From: Legionella beliardensis
Lineage (GTDB): Bacteria; Pseudomonadota; Gammaproteobacteria; Legionellales; Legionellaceae
DNA length: 64,000 bases
NCBI RefSeq assembly: GCF_900452395.1
Contig: NZ_UGNV01000001.1
Location: 769,501 to 833,500, forward strand
Direction of reading: 5' to 3'
Shown: piece after piece, positions 9,013 through 19,963 of the stretch
Layout: each line of letters begins with the position of its first letter
How positions within the stretch are numbered: position 1 is the stretch's first letter
The notes under the pieces: generated by a model
What the model saw: only the letters and a program-made list of their open reading frames with translations
Told to the model about the DNA's origin: nothing
Database searches by the model: none
Program-made: the position numbers and the translations under genes

Positions 9013-10002
9013 TTAATTATTAAAATAAATAGGCTCTTTAATAGCATTTTTAAAAGTTGCCTTAAAATAATCAACCGTTTTATTTAAACCCGTATGAAAA
9101 ACTACCCTAGGATACCAATTAAGAACTTTTTTCGCTAGCTCAATATCAGGGCATCGCCTTCTAGGATCATCTTGTAGTTGAGGTTTAAAAACAATATTTT
9201 CTTCTAAGCTTAATAAACGATTAATTATCGTTGCTAAATTAATAATACTAATTTCTTCTGGATTACCTAAATTTATTGGCCCTAAAAAATGGTCATCAGT
9301 ATTCATCACTTTATAGAGGCCTTCAACTATATCAGATACATAGCAAAATGAGCGAGTTTGTGTTCCTGTTCCATAAATGGTTAAAGGATTATTATTTAAA
9401 GCTTGCCAGATAAAATTAGAAATCACTCGACCATCATCTTGGCGCATCTGTGGCCCATAAACATTAAATAAGCGAATAATTTTTATAGGCAGTTTATAGA
9501 CTCTATGGTAATCGAAAAATAAGGCTTCAGCAGCGCGCTTGCCTTCATTATAACAAGCTCTAGGTCCTATGGGGTTAACATTGCCAAAGTAATCTTCTAA
9601 CTGCGGGTGAAATTGTGGATCGCCATAAACTTCGCTGGTTGAGGCCTGTAAAATCTTAGCAGAATTATTTCTTGCCAATTCTAACATGTTCATTGAGCCG
9701 TAAATGTTAGTTTTGAATGTTTGTATTGAATTATTTAAGTAATAATGAGGGGCGGCAGGGCAAGCTAAATTGTATATTTCTTTAATATTTGTAAGATTTA
9801 TTGGGCAAGTGATATCGTGCTTGATGAACTTAAATTGCGGGTAATGTTTTAATGAAATAATATTATCGATTAAGCCTGACGATAAATCATCGATACAGAG
9901 AACAGCGTGTTGCTTTTCTAACAAATAGCGACATAAGTGCGAGCCTATAAATCCTGCTCCACCCGTTACAACAGTCCATCTTGTAGCATTTTGCATTTTC
10001 AA
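9013..10002 (-). CDS. UDP-glucuronate decarboxylase-type NAD-dependent epimerase
   Basis: 329 aa extended short-chain dehydrogenase. It has the NAD-binding GGAGFIGS (14-21), STSEVYG (121-127) and catalytic Y151xxxK155. The segment ACPAAPHYY (80-88) followed by TFKTNIYGSMNMLELA is characteristic of UXS enzymes, which convert UDP-glucuronate to UDP-xylose. A related dTDP- or UDP-sugar dehydratase/epimerase is the main alternative. It probably supplies the activated sugar for the glycosyltransferase downstream in the operon. The start is supported by TAGGATTGAAA before the ATG. A small hairpin (about 10030-10049) lies in the leader. Confidence 0.8.
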   Translation of the reverse strand: MKMQNATRWTVVTGGAGFIGSHLCRYLLEKQHAVLCIDDLSSGLIDNIISLKHYPQFKFIKHDITCPINLTNIKEIYNLACPAAPHYYLNNSIQTFKTNIYGSMNMLELARNNSAKILQASTSEVYGDPQFHPQLEDYFGNVNPIGPRACYNEGKRAAEALFFDYHRVYKLPIKIIRLFNVYGPQMRQDDGRVISNFIWQALNNNPLTIYGTGTQTRSFCYVSDIVEGLYKVMNTDDHFLGPINLGNPEEISIINLATIINRLLSLEENIVFKPQLQDDPRRRCPDIELAKKVLNWYPRVVFHTGLNKTVDYFKATFKNAIKEPIYFNN

Positions 10003-10397
10003 TCCTAGAAATCAGGCTAAACAAACGGCTCTTCTCGTCAAGAGAAGAAGTATACTAATGTCGAAATAGCAATAGAATTCTGAATTTTACTTAAATTAAA
10101 AAAATTTTCTACTTTTACTTTAATATAAAGCACAATCTTCAATACATTTTGGTAAATTACCAGCTTAAGGACTTAGAGGAAAGTGAATGATTATAAAGGT
10201 TATTTGCTATTGATTTTATTATATTTTTTATCAAATTAGGGTTATAAATAAACGCTGAATTTATGCAAATTACTTATCATGGTATATAATTTACAAGCTT
10301 GGCAATAAGAAGTTCGCCTAGTTTTTTTAAAGCTTCATTTAAAGAATCCGGAAGGGAGTAATGCCGGATAATAACTAAAACGTTAAAGGATGCTATT
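10003..10397. other. AT-rich intergenic region between divergent genes
   Basis: It holds the promoter regions of the UXS-type operon (leftward) and the small lipoprotein gene (rightward). Apart from a small CTTCTC...GAGAAG hairpin near 10030-10049, I see no gene and no clear repeat. Confidence 0.6.
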
Positions 10398-10508
10398 ATG
10401 AAAAAACTATTAATCGCGTTTCTTGTTGTTTCATCTGCTTTGACAATGACTGCATGTGGTTTTGGCACTACTCCTGACTACTACAGTGCACCAACTGTCT
10501 ATAAATAA
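10398..10508 (+). CDS. Very small lipoprotein
   Basis: 36 aa. It has a positively charged start (MKKLL), a hydrophobic stretch, then LTMTAC, a permissive lipobox with Cys19 as the lipidated residue. The mature peptide would be only about 18 residues (CGFGTTPDYYSAPTVYK). AAAGGATGCTATT before the ATG is an acceptable ribosome binding site. It resembles the entericidin-like or unnamed small lipoproteins common in proteobacteria. Function unknown. Confidence 0.7.
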   Translation: MKKLLIAFLVVSSALTMTACGFGTTPDYYSAPTVYK

Positions 10509-10566
10509 ATTATTGGCCTTAATATAATTTATTAACCTTATAGAAAGTTAGAAGTAGCTTTAGTAA

Positions 10567-10605
10567 AACCTGGGTTCCGGCCCTTTGGGCCTGCACCCAG
10601 GCTAC
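10567..10605 (-). repeat. AGCCTGGGT-family repeat, half copy
   Basis: Matches the left half of the family's full copy at 21736-21797, in reverse orientation (CCTGGGTTCCGGCC...GGGCCTGCACCCAGGCTAC). Confidence 0.8.
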
Positions 10606-10633
10606 ATTTACTGAATAGCTTTGCTTTAACTGG

Positions 10634-11065
10634 TTATTGACTGTTCTCTAGGTTGGCATCCATGGTAATTTCTGCCTTCATTAATTTAGAAACTGGACAA
10701 CCTTCTTTTGCTTGTTGTGCCACTTTATTAAATACATCTTGAGAGGCATTAGGAATTCGCGCTGTTACTTCTAAGTGAATTGCAGGAATGGAGAATCCGC
10801 CTTCGGATTTTTCTAATGAAACGGTTGCTGTGGTTTTAATGCTTTCAGCTTTTAAGCCTTGTTGTTCAAGTTGCGCAGAAAAGGCCATTGAAAAGCAACC
10901 TGCATGCGCTGCTGCAATCAATTCTTCAGGATTTGTGCCTTGCCCACTTTCAAAACGAGTTGAAAATGAATATTGGGTCTGATTAAGGATGCCGCTTTCT
11001 GTGGAAACAGTTCCTTTGCCATCTTTTAATCCCCCTTGCCACTGTGCTGAGCCATGACGTTTCAT
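10634..11065 (-). CDS. osmC: OsmC family peroxiredoxin
   Basis: 143 aa, the usual OsmC length. The two redox cysteines are present: C57 in [11 protein letters not shown] and C123 in EGCPVSK. OsmC reduces organic hydroperoxides in the cytoplasm, using dihydrolipoamide-type thiols as donor, and is usually induced in stationary phase or osmotic stress. AAAGGAAAGAT precedes the ATG. Close to the AhpC/AhpD and SodC genes, although not in one operon with them. The [15 protein letters not shown] context favours OsmC over Ohr. Confidence 0.92.
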   Translation of the reverse strand: MKRHGSAQWQGGLKDGKGTVSTESGILNQTQYSFSTRFESGQGTNPEELIAAAHAGCFSMAFSAQLEQQGLKAESIKTTATVSLEKSEGGFSIPAIHLEVTARIPNASQDVFNKVAQQAKEGCPVSKLMKAEITMDANLENSQ

Positions 11066-11137
11066 ATCTTTCCTTTAGTTAATTAAAACGCCTATCTTAA
11101 ACTGATTTAAAGGACTATGTAATAGCAATTAATAGAT

Positions 11138-11545
11138 CTAAGCAAAGGCTTCAGAAAAATAACGCTCTACCCAATCTTCACCCAGATAAGTAAAACAATC
11201 CTCAAGAAAATCAGCGAGTTCATCAGGCGATACTTCATGCGCTTGACCAATGGGTTCTACATCATGATGAAAAAATTGGCCAAAATAAAGTTGGCAAAAT
11301 GCTTGGTAATCACGAGTATGTAAAATAAAGGCATGCCATAATGTATCTAAGGGTAATAAAGGCCCAAATAGAAAGGTATGGCGATTGTCTGATTTTCGCT
11401 GCAACGTAAGCCACATCCAAGCTAGCAAATCTCTAAATAGTTGGTGGGCTTGTTGCTCAGAAAAAGTAGGGTAATGATGGCAAAAATAATGAACTACTTG
11501 CTGATTTTTATACTGCAGCAACTCATCTAAAGAGGTGAGTTTCAT
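11138..11545 (-). CDS. GRDP-like (DUF1399-like) protein
   Basis: 135 aa from the ATG at 11545. A TTG start at 11572 would add 9 residues, but the ATG overlaps the stop of the small ORF upstream (ATGA), so it is preferred. The motif D67xxW70H71AFxxHTRDY80 with C84 and H93/H94 recalls the D-x-x-W-H / Y-x-x-x-C / H pattern of glycine-rich-domain (GRDP) proteins. The function of bacterial members is not known. Soluble, His- and Trp-rich; metal binding is conceivable. Confidence 0.6.
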   Translation of the reverse strand: MKLTSLDELLQYKNQQVVHYFCHHYPTFSEQQAHQLFRDLLAWMWLTLQRKSDNRHTFLFGPLLPLDTLWHAFILHTRDYQAFCQLYFGQFFHHDVEPIGQAHEVSPDELADFLEDCFTYLGEDWVERYFSEAFA

Positions 11546-11628
11546 TGAAAACCACAACAAGCTTTTCGCCAATTAGCATTATTGGTTACATAGCGGACAA
11601 TGCGGCATATTTTTTCTTGTTTAGACAT
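11542..11628 (-). CDS. 28-codon ORF translationally coupled to the GRDP-like gene
   Basis: It starts at ATG 11628 after a strong ribosome binding site (CCAGGAGAGAAAC) and reads MSKQEKICRIVRYV, then an Asn-rich segment and a Trp-Arg-Lys-Ala-Cys-Cys end. Its TGA overlaps the ATG of the next gene (ATGA at 11542-11545), the classic arrangement for coupled translation. The downstream gene has no good ribosome binding site of its own. It is a small basic peptide with three Cys and no known family. It could be a functional microprotein or only a leader. Confidence 0.5.
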   Translation of the reverse strand: MSKQEKICRIVRYVTNNANWRKACCGFQ

Positions 11629-11795
11629 GTTTCTCTCCTGGTAGTTAAGTTAATGAACGGCAAGTTGAACTTACGTTAATTAAATAGCTTTAATTCTAAC
11701 CACTAATTTCACCAGTAAATGAAAGATAAAGCAATCCTTATTTAAATGTTAATAACAATTTATAATAAAATTTAAATTTTATAGTTGAAGGTATC

Positions 11796-12992
11796 ATGTT
11801 TAAAAAATTAATCCTTGCGTTAACGCCTTTAGTATTGGCTCTACCCTTAGCTATGGATGTCTATGTTCCTGCTATTCCTCATATCACTGAATTGTTCAAG
11901 ACAACCGACACACGCATGTTACAGACGCTCAATTGGTTTATGCTGAGTGCTGGATTAATGCAATTAGTAATCGGTCCAATTTCGGATCAGTTTGGTCGGC
12001 GTTTGGTCGTGCTATGGATGATTGTTTTTTTTGCTATTGGCTCACTTTGCTGTGGTTTGGCTAACAGTGTAGAAGTGTTGCTTTTCTGGCGTATTATTCA
12101 AGCGCTAGGATCGTGTGGCATGATGGTCATTAGTTTTGCGATTGTTCGCGATTTGTATATGGATGAAAAGAGCGCGCGCGCTTATAGTTTTTTAAATGGT
12201 ATGATTTCATTTTCCCCAATCTTTGCTACCTTTATCGGCAGTTACCTTGATTATTATTTTGGGTGGGCCTTTACTTTCTGGAGCTTATTACTCGTGGCCA
12301 TATGCGCGTTATTTACCATGGGTGTTTGGCTTGACGAAACACTGCCTGTTACTAAACGAACTCCCTTATCCAGCAAACTTGCTAAGCAGTATTGGTTAGT
12401 CTTTCGTAATCGTGATTTTACCATTTTTAATATTGCTTCCTCATTTGGCCATTCTTATTTATATTTATTCTGCGCGCTTTCACCTTATTTAATTATTCGC
12501 TGTTTAGGTATTGCGCAAACCCAGTATGGATTTTATTTTTGCTTTATGGGTATTTCACTATTATTAGGCAGTTTTCTTAGCGGGCTAATTGTTGAGCGCT
12601 TAGGTATCGTGAAAACCTGTTTGTTAGGTTATTTAATTACGCTTGTGGGTGGCATTTGGATGACTGCTTGGTATATCTTTTATGGGCTGAGTGTCTATAA
12701 TTTTATTTATCCTATGTTATTAATAGGAACAGGTGGCACCTTTTGTATGGGGGCAGGGGCAGGTGGCGCGATGGCCCCTTTTGATGAATCAAAAGGAGCA
12801 GCTGCAGCGGCCATTGGCGCATCTCGATTTTTAGTTGCAGGGCTTGCCGGTTATTTTCTAATTAACAAAACCGTCAGCTCAACATTACCTTTAGCGCTTC
12901 CTGCTATAGTTTTTAGTTGTATTGGTTTGATTTCTTTGTCATTTGTAGTAAGGCGTATGTCGCCACAATTAGTTGTTAATTATAATAGGTAA
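11796..12992 (+). CDS. MFS multidrug exporter, Bcr/CflA type
   Basis: 398 aa with about 12 membrane helices. The N-terminus LVLALPLAMDVYVPAIPHI matches the Bcr/CflA signature (D and P residues in helix 1), and motif A is seen as GPISDQFGRRLVVLWM after helix 2. A glycine-rich helix GAGAGGAMAPF lies in the second half. It would export drugs or metabolites by proton antiport across the inner membrane; the substrate cannot be read from the sequence. GAAGGTATC precedes the ATG. Single gene. Confidence 0.85.
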   Translation: MFKKLILALTPLVLALPLAMDVYVPAIPHITELFKTTDTRMLQTLNWFMLSAGLMQLVIGPISDQFGRRLVVLWMIVFFAIGSLCCGLANSVEVLLFWRIIQALGSCGMMVISFAIVRDLYMDEKSARAYSFLNGMISFSPIFATFIGSYLDYYFGWAFTFWSLLLVAICALFTMGVWLDETLPVTKRTPLSSKLAKQYWLVFRNRDFTIFNIASSFGHSYLYLFCALSPYLIIRCLGIAQTQYGFYFCFMGISLLLGSFLSGLIVERLGIVKTCLLGYLITLVGGIWMTAWYIFYGLSVYNFIYPMLLIGTGGTFCMGAGAGGAMAPFDESKGAAAAAIGASRFLVAGLAGYFLINKTVSSTLPLALPAIVFSCIGLISLSFVVRRMSPQLVVNYNR

Positions 12993-13085
12993 AATTTATT
13001 ATTCTAATAATAATAATCGATTTTACTTATTTTGTTAGTTTCACTACAGTTAAATAGATTAATAAATTTACGAAAGGAGAAAAAC

Positions 13086-13622
13086 ATGCTTACTGTAGGT
13101 CAACCATTTCCACACTTTAACTTAAAAGCAACGGTCAGCAATGACATGCATAGTGCATTTACTACAATTACCAATGAAAGCTATCCGGGCAAGTGGCTTG
13201 TAGTCTTTTTCTGGCCAAAGGATTTTACTTTCGTATGTCCTACTGAAATTTCTGCATTTGGTAAATTAAATTCAGAATTTAGTGATAGGGATGCGCAAGT
13301 ACTTGGTGCAAGCACTGACAGCGAGTTTGTGCACTTAGCTTGGCGTAATCAACATTCAGACTTAAATAATTTACCATTCCCTATGCTTGCTGATGTTAAG
13401 CGTGAATTAACGCAAAGCTTAGGTATTTTAGACCCACATGAAGGTGTTGCGCAGCGTGCTACATTTATTGTTGATCCCGAGGGAATCACACGCTTTGTGA
13501 TGGTGACTGATTTAAATGTTGGCCGTAATCCAGAAGAAGTGTTACGAGTGCTTGATGCTCTACAAACAGATGAGCTATGCCCTTGTAATTGGAAAAAAGG
13601 CGAAGAGACTATTCATGTTTGA
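13086..13622 (+). CDS. ahpC: Peroxiredoxin AhpC
   Basis: 178 aa. The start is placed at ATG 13086, which follows AAAGGAGAAAAAC; an upstream in-frame start at 13032 has no ribosome binding site. The peroxidatic cysteine is C51 in DFTFVCPTE, and C165/C167 (CPCNW) near the C-terminus provide the resolving thiol. The enzyme reduces H2O2 and alkyl hydroperoxides in the cytoplasm. It lies 17 bp upstream of ahpD, so AhpD rather than AhpF is the expected reductant, as in the AhpC2-AhpD pair of Legionella. A strong terminator closes the operon. Confidence 0.93.
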   Translation: MLTVGQPFPHFNLKATVSNDMHSAFTTITNESYPGKWLVVFFWPKDFTFVCPTEISAFGKLNSEFSDRDAQVLGASTDSEFVHLAWRNQHSDLNNLPFPMLADVKRELTQSLGILDPHEGVAQRATFIVDPEGITRFVMVTDLNVGRNPEEVLRVLDALQTDELCPCNWKKGEETIHV

Positions 13623-13639
13623 TTTAAGGAAATAAATCT

Positions 13640-14155
13640 ATGTTAGAGCAAATTAAAGAGAAATTACCTGAATTAGCTAAAGATGCTCGCATAAATCTAG
13701 GTAAAGCGCTGGATGTAAATCAAACAGATGGGCTTAGTGTCCAGCAGATAATAGGTAGTGCGTTAGCTGTGGCTTACCATATAGGTAATCCTACCTTAAC
13801 TGAAGCTTTAGAGACTGAGTTTGAGGTTGAGCAATCATTATGTGATGCGGCTAAGCTCGCTGCAAGCTTAATGGCGATGACCAATATCTATTATCGTTTT
13901 ATTCATTATAGTGAGCAGCCAGAATTAAGTCATGTTCCTGCTGGGTTACGTATGCAAGGTATGATGAATCCTGGAACTGATAAGTCTACTTTTGAGGCCA
14001 TGTCACTGGCTGTGTCTATTTTAAATGGGTGCAGCGCATGCATTAGTGCACATTGCCGTAACTTAAAAGAGCATGGCTTCTCAGCGCAAGCTTTAGCACG
14101 TATTGGCCGGATTGCTGCGGTTATTCATAGTGTAAATGTCAGTTTAGGTTTATAA
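13640..14155 (+). CDS. ahpD: Alkyl hydroperoxide reductase AhpD
   Basis: 171 aa. It has the AhpD active site C131-S-A-C134-x3-H138-C within NGCSACISAHCRNL. AhpD is a CxxC disulfide reductase that recycles AhpC with electrons from lipoylated dehydrogenase complexes; it also has weak peroxidase activity. Second gene of the ahpC-ahpD operon (17 bp gap), ending at a perfect-stem terminator. Confidence 0.93.
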   Translation: MLEQIKEKLPELAKDARINLGKALDVNQTDGLSVQQIIGSALAVAYHIGNPTLTEALETEFEVEQSLCDAAKLAASLMAMTNIYYRFIHYSEQPELSHVPAGLRMQGMMNPGTDKSTFEAMSLAVSILNGCSACISAHCRNLKEHGFSAQALARIGRIAAVIHSVNVSLGL

Positions 14156-14171
14156 GCTATCAATAGATGCT

Positions 14172-14211
14172 ATCCCATACTTAGTTCATGCTAAGTATGG
14201 GATGCTTTTTT
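14172..14211 (+). terminator. Rho-independent terminator of ahpCD
   Basis: A perfect 13-bp stem, ATCCCATACTTAG with CTAAGTATGGGAT, and a 6-base loop, followed by GCTTTTTT. Confidence 0.9.
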
Positions 14212-14221
14212 AAGCCAATTT

Positions 14222-14743
14222 TTATGATGTTGATTTTTTAGAATCGGACTGTTTATTATTGATAACGCCACAACCTATGCGCGCGCCACCACCCCCCAAC
14301 GGTGGATTATCCGTGTAATTATCGCCACCCGCATGAATCATAACCGCTAAACCGGCTAGCTCACTTGTTTTTAATCGTGGAGCCAGTAGCGGTGTATTGG
14401 CGTTACCGCCTTCTATAACAAATAAAGCCGGCAAGTCGCCTAAATGACCTTGTGCATAAGGGCCAAGATGTTTTTTAGTATTTTGTGGATCGTAATGCCC
14501 ACCAGCATCCATACCAGCATCACCACAATTTGCATATTGATGAAGATGAAAACCATGTGCCCCAACCGGTAGATGGTTTAAATTAGGCTTAATTAATAAA
14601 CCATACTTCGTATCAGTAAATACAATGTTACCAAGAGGTGTTTTATTATTATCAGTACCATAAATAGTTGTGCTAACTTCACCAGCAAAATTAACTGTTG
14701 TATAAAATAATGAAGAAAGTAAAAGGCTAGTTGTTTTTTTCAT
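14222..14743 (-). CDS. sodC: Periplasmic Cu/Zn superoxide dismutase
   Basis: 173 aa with a signal peptide (MKKTTSLLLSSLFYTTVNFA). Metal ligands are visible: H66 and H68 in HGFHLHQY, bridging H83, then H92 and H100, D103 and H137 (VMIHAGG). Cys73 and Cys158 fit the conserved disulfide. It dismutates superoxide in the periplasm. The C-terminus ends in a short Ser/Lys tail. It converges on the ahpCD terminator; AGGGAAATT precedes the ATG. Confidence 0.95.
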   Translation of the reverse strand: MKKTTSLLLSSLFYTTVNFAGEVSTTIYGTDNNKTPLGNIVFTDTKYGLLIKPNLNHLPVGAHGFHLHQYANCGDAGMDAGGHYDPQNTKKHLGPYAQGHLGDLPALFVIEGGNANTPLLAPRLKTSELAGLAVMIHAGGDNYTDNPPLGGGGARIGCGVINNKQSDSKKSTS

Positions 14744-14886
14744 AATTTCCCTATTAGACTAATTAGATTAGTTAGTTGAATAATTTTAACATTTTTTAAA
14801 GAGTAGATACCACTAGGTCAATGTTTTTAACATAATAAGAATAAGTTTCATCACTTAAGATCAATGATAATCAGATTGGATGAGTT

Positions 14887-15798
14887 ATGGTTGTCGGGAA
14901 AAAAGTAAATTATGCGCTAAGTCTTACTTTGTTATTTTGGGCTTCAGCGTTTGTTGGTATTCGGTTTGGATTAGCGAGTTATACACCAGGCGCGCTCGCG
15001 CTATTGCGGTTTCTTATTGCCTCATTCTGTATGGCCATTATTTATTTAAGGTTACCCAATAAAATTAAAATGCCTTGGCTTACCCGTATACAATTACTAG
15101 TGATTGGTGTAGGGGCAATTGGTATCTATAATCTTTGTTTAAATATAGGTGAGCTAACTGTTTCAGCAGGGGTTGCAAGTTTTATCATTGGTGTTAATCC
15201 GGTGATAACACTTCTTTTATCTATTTTCTTATTTAAAGAACGTACTAATTTCATTGTTTGGTTAGGCGTCATTTTAAGCTTGGTAGGGTTATTATTAATT
15301 GCAAGCAGTGAACATCTGAGTGCTTATCAACCTGGATTATTTGTTATCCTTATTTCTACGTTAATGAGCTCTATGTATAACCTTACGCAAAAATATTATT
15401 TACGCACCTATCATCCTATTGTTGTAACCTCTTGGATAATGTGGGGTGGAAACTTGTTTTTATTATTTTTCCTTCCTGATTTAAGCCAAGAATTTTTTGC
15501 CGCTAGTTTACAAGCCACGTTGGCTGTAATTTACATGGGTATTTTTCCAGCTGCAGTAGCTTATGTACTTTGGTGCTATGTACTTACCCATATGCCAGCG
15601 TCTAGAGCATCGCTTTATATTTATTTTTTACCCCTGATCTCAACGGCATTAGGTTTTCTTTTATTAGGTGAAACCACATCCTTTATGGCTTTGCTTGGAG
15701 GAGTACTAGCATTAATAGGAGCAGTCATTGCTAAACAAGCACACTTAGGTTTAGTTAAGACGTCCATGAATGCCCAAGCCTCATCGCTAATCAAATAA
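14887..15798 (+). CDS. EamA/DMT family transporter
   Basis: 303 aa with about ten membrane helices in two EamA halves: WASAFVGIRFGLASYTPGALALLRF at the start of the first half and AAVAYVLWCYVLTHMPASRASLYIYFLPL in the second are family hallmarks. Inner-membrane exporter of metabolites or amino acids; substrate not predictable. An overlapping ATG at 14880 is in another frame. Single gene, with ~210 bp of AT-rich DNA before the next gene. Confidence 0.85.
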   Translation: MVVGKKVNYALSLTLLFWASAFVGIRFGLASYTPGALALLRFLIASFCMAIIYLRLPNKIKMPWLTRIQLLVIGVGAIGIYNLCLNIGELTVSAGVASFIIGVNPVITLLLSIFLFKERTNFIVWLGVILSLVGLLLIASSEHLSAYQPGLFVILISTLMSSMYNLTQKYYLRTYHPIVVTSWIMWGGNLFLLFFLPDLSQEFFAASLQATLAVIYMGIFPAAVAYVLWCYVLTHMPASRASLYIYFLPLISTALGFLLLGETTSFMALLGGVLALIGAVIAKQAHLGLVKTSMNAQASSLIK

Positions 15799-15990
15799 TT
15801 TTAAATTAAACTAGTAAAATTATTCAAAGGAATTAAGCGACTTCCTAAGGTACTTTATATTAAAATTAATTTATTTAAAATTAATAGCTAGTTTCTAAGC
15901 AGGCTATAAAATGTCATGATCGTACTTATGGGTAAGTTTTCTTAAAATAGCCAGCACTCGCTAAGCGATAGCTTGTAATCAAGTGATTAA

Positions 15991-18036
<2,046 letters not shown>

Positions 18037-18069
18037 ATCCATCTAATTATTTGTACCGGAGTTTAGGTG

Positions 18070-19692
18070 ATGGATTCAACATCGATAGAAGAAAGACTGC
18101 AAGCGATTGAAACTCGGCTCGACCGCTTAGAAAGCTATTTAAAGCAAGCAGAAGTTAATCGCCAAACACCTTGGCATGACAATACAGCGACTGAGCGTGC
18201 TGCAAGCAGTAAGCCCAAAAAATCCATTGAATTAAGGCAGGGAAATTGGCTTGGTTTTATTGCTATTATTTGTTTTGTACTTGCTGGTGGTTTTATTGTT
18301 AAGTTATCGCTTGAGGCAGGCTGGTTAACACCAATAAGGCAAATAAGCTTCGCTTATTTACTGGGTATTCTCTTAATTGCTAGCGGGTTATTGATTATGA
18401 AACGTGATCAAGCTTACGCGAGCTTATTACCAGCAGCAGGTATTATTGTACTTTACTTAACAACATTTGGTGCTCATCGCCTTTACTTTCTTCTAACTTT
18501 TTCTACAGCCCTGCTTACCCTTATTGTAATTTCCGGCATTAGCATTTGGTTATATATTAAACTCAGACGAGACTTTTATTCCATCACAGCCTCGTTAGGT
18601 ACGTATCTTGCCCCTGTTGTACTTAGCTTAAATACTAAAAGTGTGTTTTCACTTTATTATTTTTTATGTGCCTCAGTGGCGTTTGCTGTGATGTCATGGC
18701 TGCTTAAGTCACGTTTACTGACTTTAGTTTCGGCCTATTTTGCGATTTTAATGACAGGGTTGGTTGGATTTAACCTTCTGCAAGATAGATTAATTGTGAT
18801 TATGTTGGCTTTGCAGTTTTTTATTTTTGCGCTGGGAACTTATTTTTATTCTTATAAACTTAAACAAAGCTTAACCGAGCGAGAGGCGTTTGGTTTTTTT
18901 CCTATTTTAATACTTTTCTATTTTATGGAGTATTTTTATATTGATAGCGCTTTTCCAGGTTTTGCGCCCTGGATTTCAATTGGATTTGCTTTAGTCCTTC
19001 TTAGCCTTTATCTTTTAACAAAAAAACAATTTACAGGTCAGGCGGTAGCAAGTCAGTCTGTTATTTTTGCTTTTACTGCCGTCGTTTTTTTCCATGCAGT
19101 GTATATAGAACTTTTAACAATTGATTCGCGACCCTGGCTTTTTGTATTGCTTTTAATTGCTTTAACGTTTAGTCCAATTAAAGCACCGGCAAAAAACCGC
19201 TTATCTTTTCTCATACCAAAATTAGGGGCTTTCATAATTTTAGTGATTGAGTATTTAAGTATATTAAATCATCTTTTTAATGAACCTACTTATTACTGGA
19301 TTTTAGTTTCGCTCAGTGCTTTTTTAAGCCTATGGTTTCTAATTATTTGGCGATTTCAGGAAGCTTATTTTCAAGAGCAATATGGGTTCTTATTGTTAGC
19401 GGCAGTGCATTTTCTTGGATTGACAGCGTTCTATCAACTTCTTACTAATTCACTTGCAGTATCTGCTGCTTGGTTGTTTTATGCGGTGGCTGTTATTGGT
19501 TATGCTTATTGGTTTAAAGATAAAGTCATGGCTAAGTCAGCATTGTTAATTTTAAGCATTGCTGCAGGTAAAGCTCTATTATATGACGCCGCCTCTACGC
19601 CGACAGTCATTCGCATTTTATGCTTATTGCTTACAGGTGGTGTACTTTATGGCTGTGGTTACTTGCTTAAAAAAATTACAAATTGGAAATAA
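18070..19692 (+). CDS. DUF2339-type polytopic membrane protein
   Basis: 540 aa from ATG 18070 (a GTG sits just before it; CGGAGTTTAGGTG upstream). A short N-terminal coiled coil (SIEERLQAIETRLDRLESYL) and a linker are followed by many hydrophobic helices, starting at GNWLGFIAIICFVLAGGF. This layout is that of DUF2339 inner-membrane proteins, although it is shorter than many of them. Function unknown. It starts 33 bp after the flavoenzyme gene on the same strand and may be cotranscribed. Confidence 0.65.
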   Translation: MDSTSIEERLQAIETRLDRLESYLKQAEVNRQTPWHDNTATERAASSKPKKSIELRQGNWLGFIAIICFVLAGGFIVKLSLEAGWLTPIRQISFAYLLGILLIASGLLIMKRDQAYASLLPAAGIIVLYLTTFGAHRLYFLLTFSTALLTLIVISGISIWLYIKLRRDFYSITASLGTYLAPVVLSLNTKSVFSLYYFLCASVAFAVMSWLLKSRLLTLVSAYFAILMTGLVGFNLLQDRLIVIMLALQFFIFALGTYFYSYKLKQSLTEREAFGFFPILILFYFMEYFYIDSAFPGFAPWISIGFALVLLSLYLLTKKQFTGQAVASQSVIFAFTAVVFFHAVYIELLTIDSRPWLFVLLLIALTFSPIKAPAKNRLSFLIPKLGAFIILVIEYLSILNHLFNEPTYYWILVSLSAFLSLWFLIIWRFQEAYFQEQYGFLLLAAVHFLGLTAFYQLLTNSLAVSAAWLFYAVAVIGYAYWFKDKVMAKSALLILSIAAGKALLYDAASTPTVIRILCLLLTGGVLYGCGYLLKKITNWK

Positions 19693-19963
19693 GGATCTTT
19701 CATAATATAAGAATATCAGTATAATCCTTGGTCTTTTAATTATCCTTACACATCAGATTGAATAAATTTTAAAATTAATAGGTTTTAAGGTATTTTCTGC
19801 TATAATAGCTACCAGTTTGGTTTTAAATAATACATTTATTGTTGACATTTTATTTCCTGCTTTTTGAAAAATCGTGCAACCTACTGTTTATTTTGATATT
19901 ATACTGAGCAGTTTTTACATTGCTTAAACCATTTAAGCTACAGCTACATCATTTGGAAGATTT

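Noticed and set aside
10277-10468. 63-codon minus-strand frame opposite the small lipoprotein
   Set aside because: Antisense to a gene with a better start, signal peptide and ribosome binding site.
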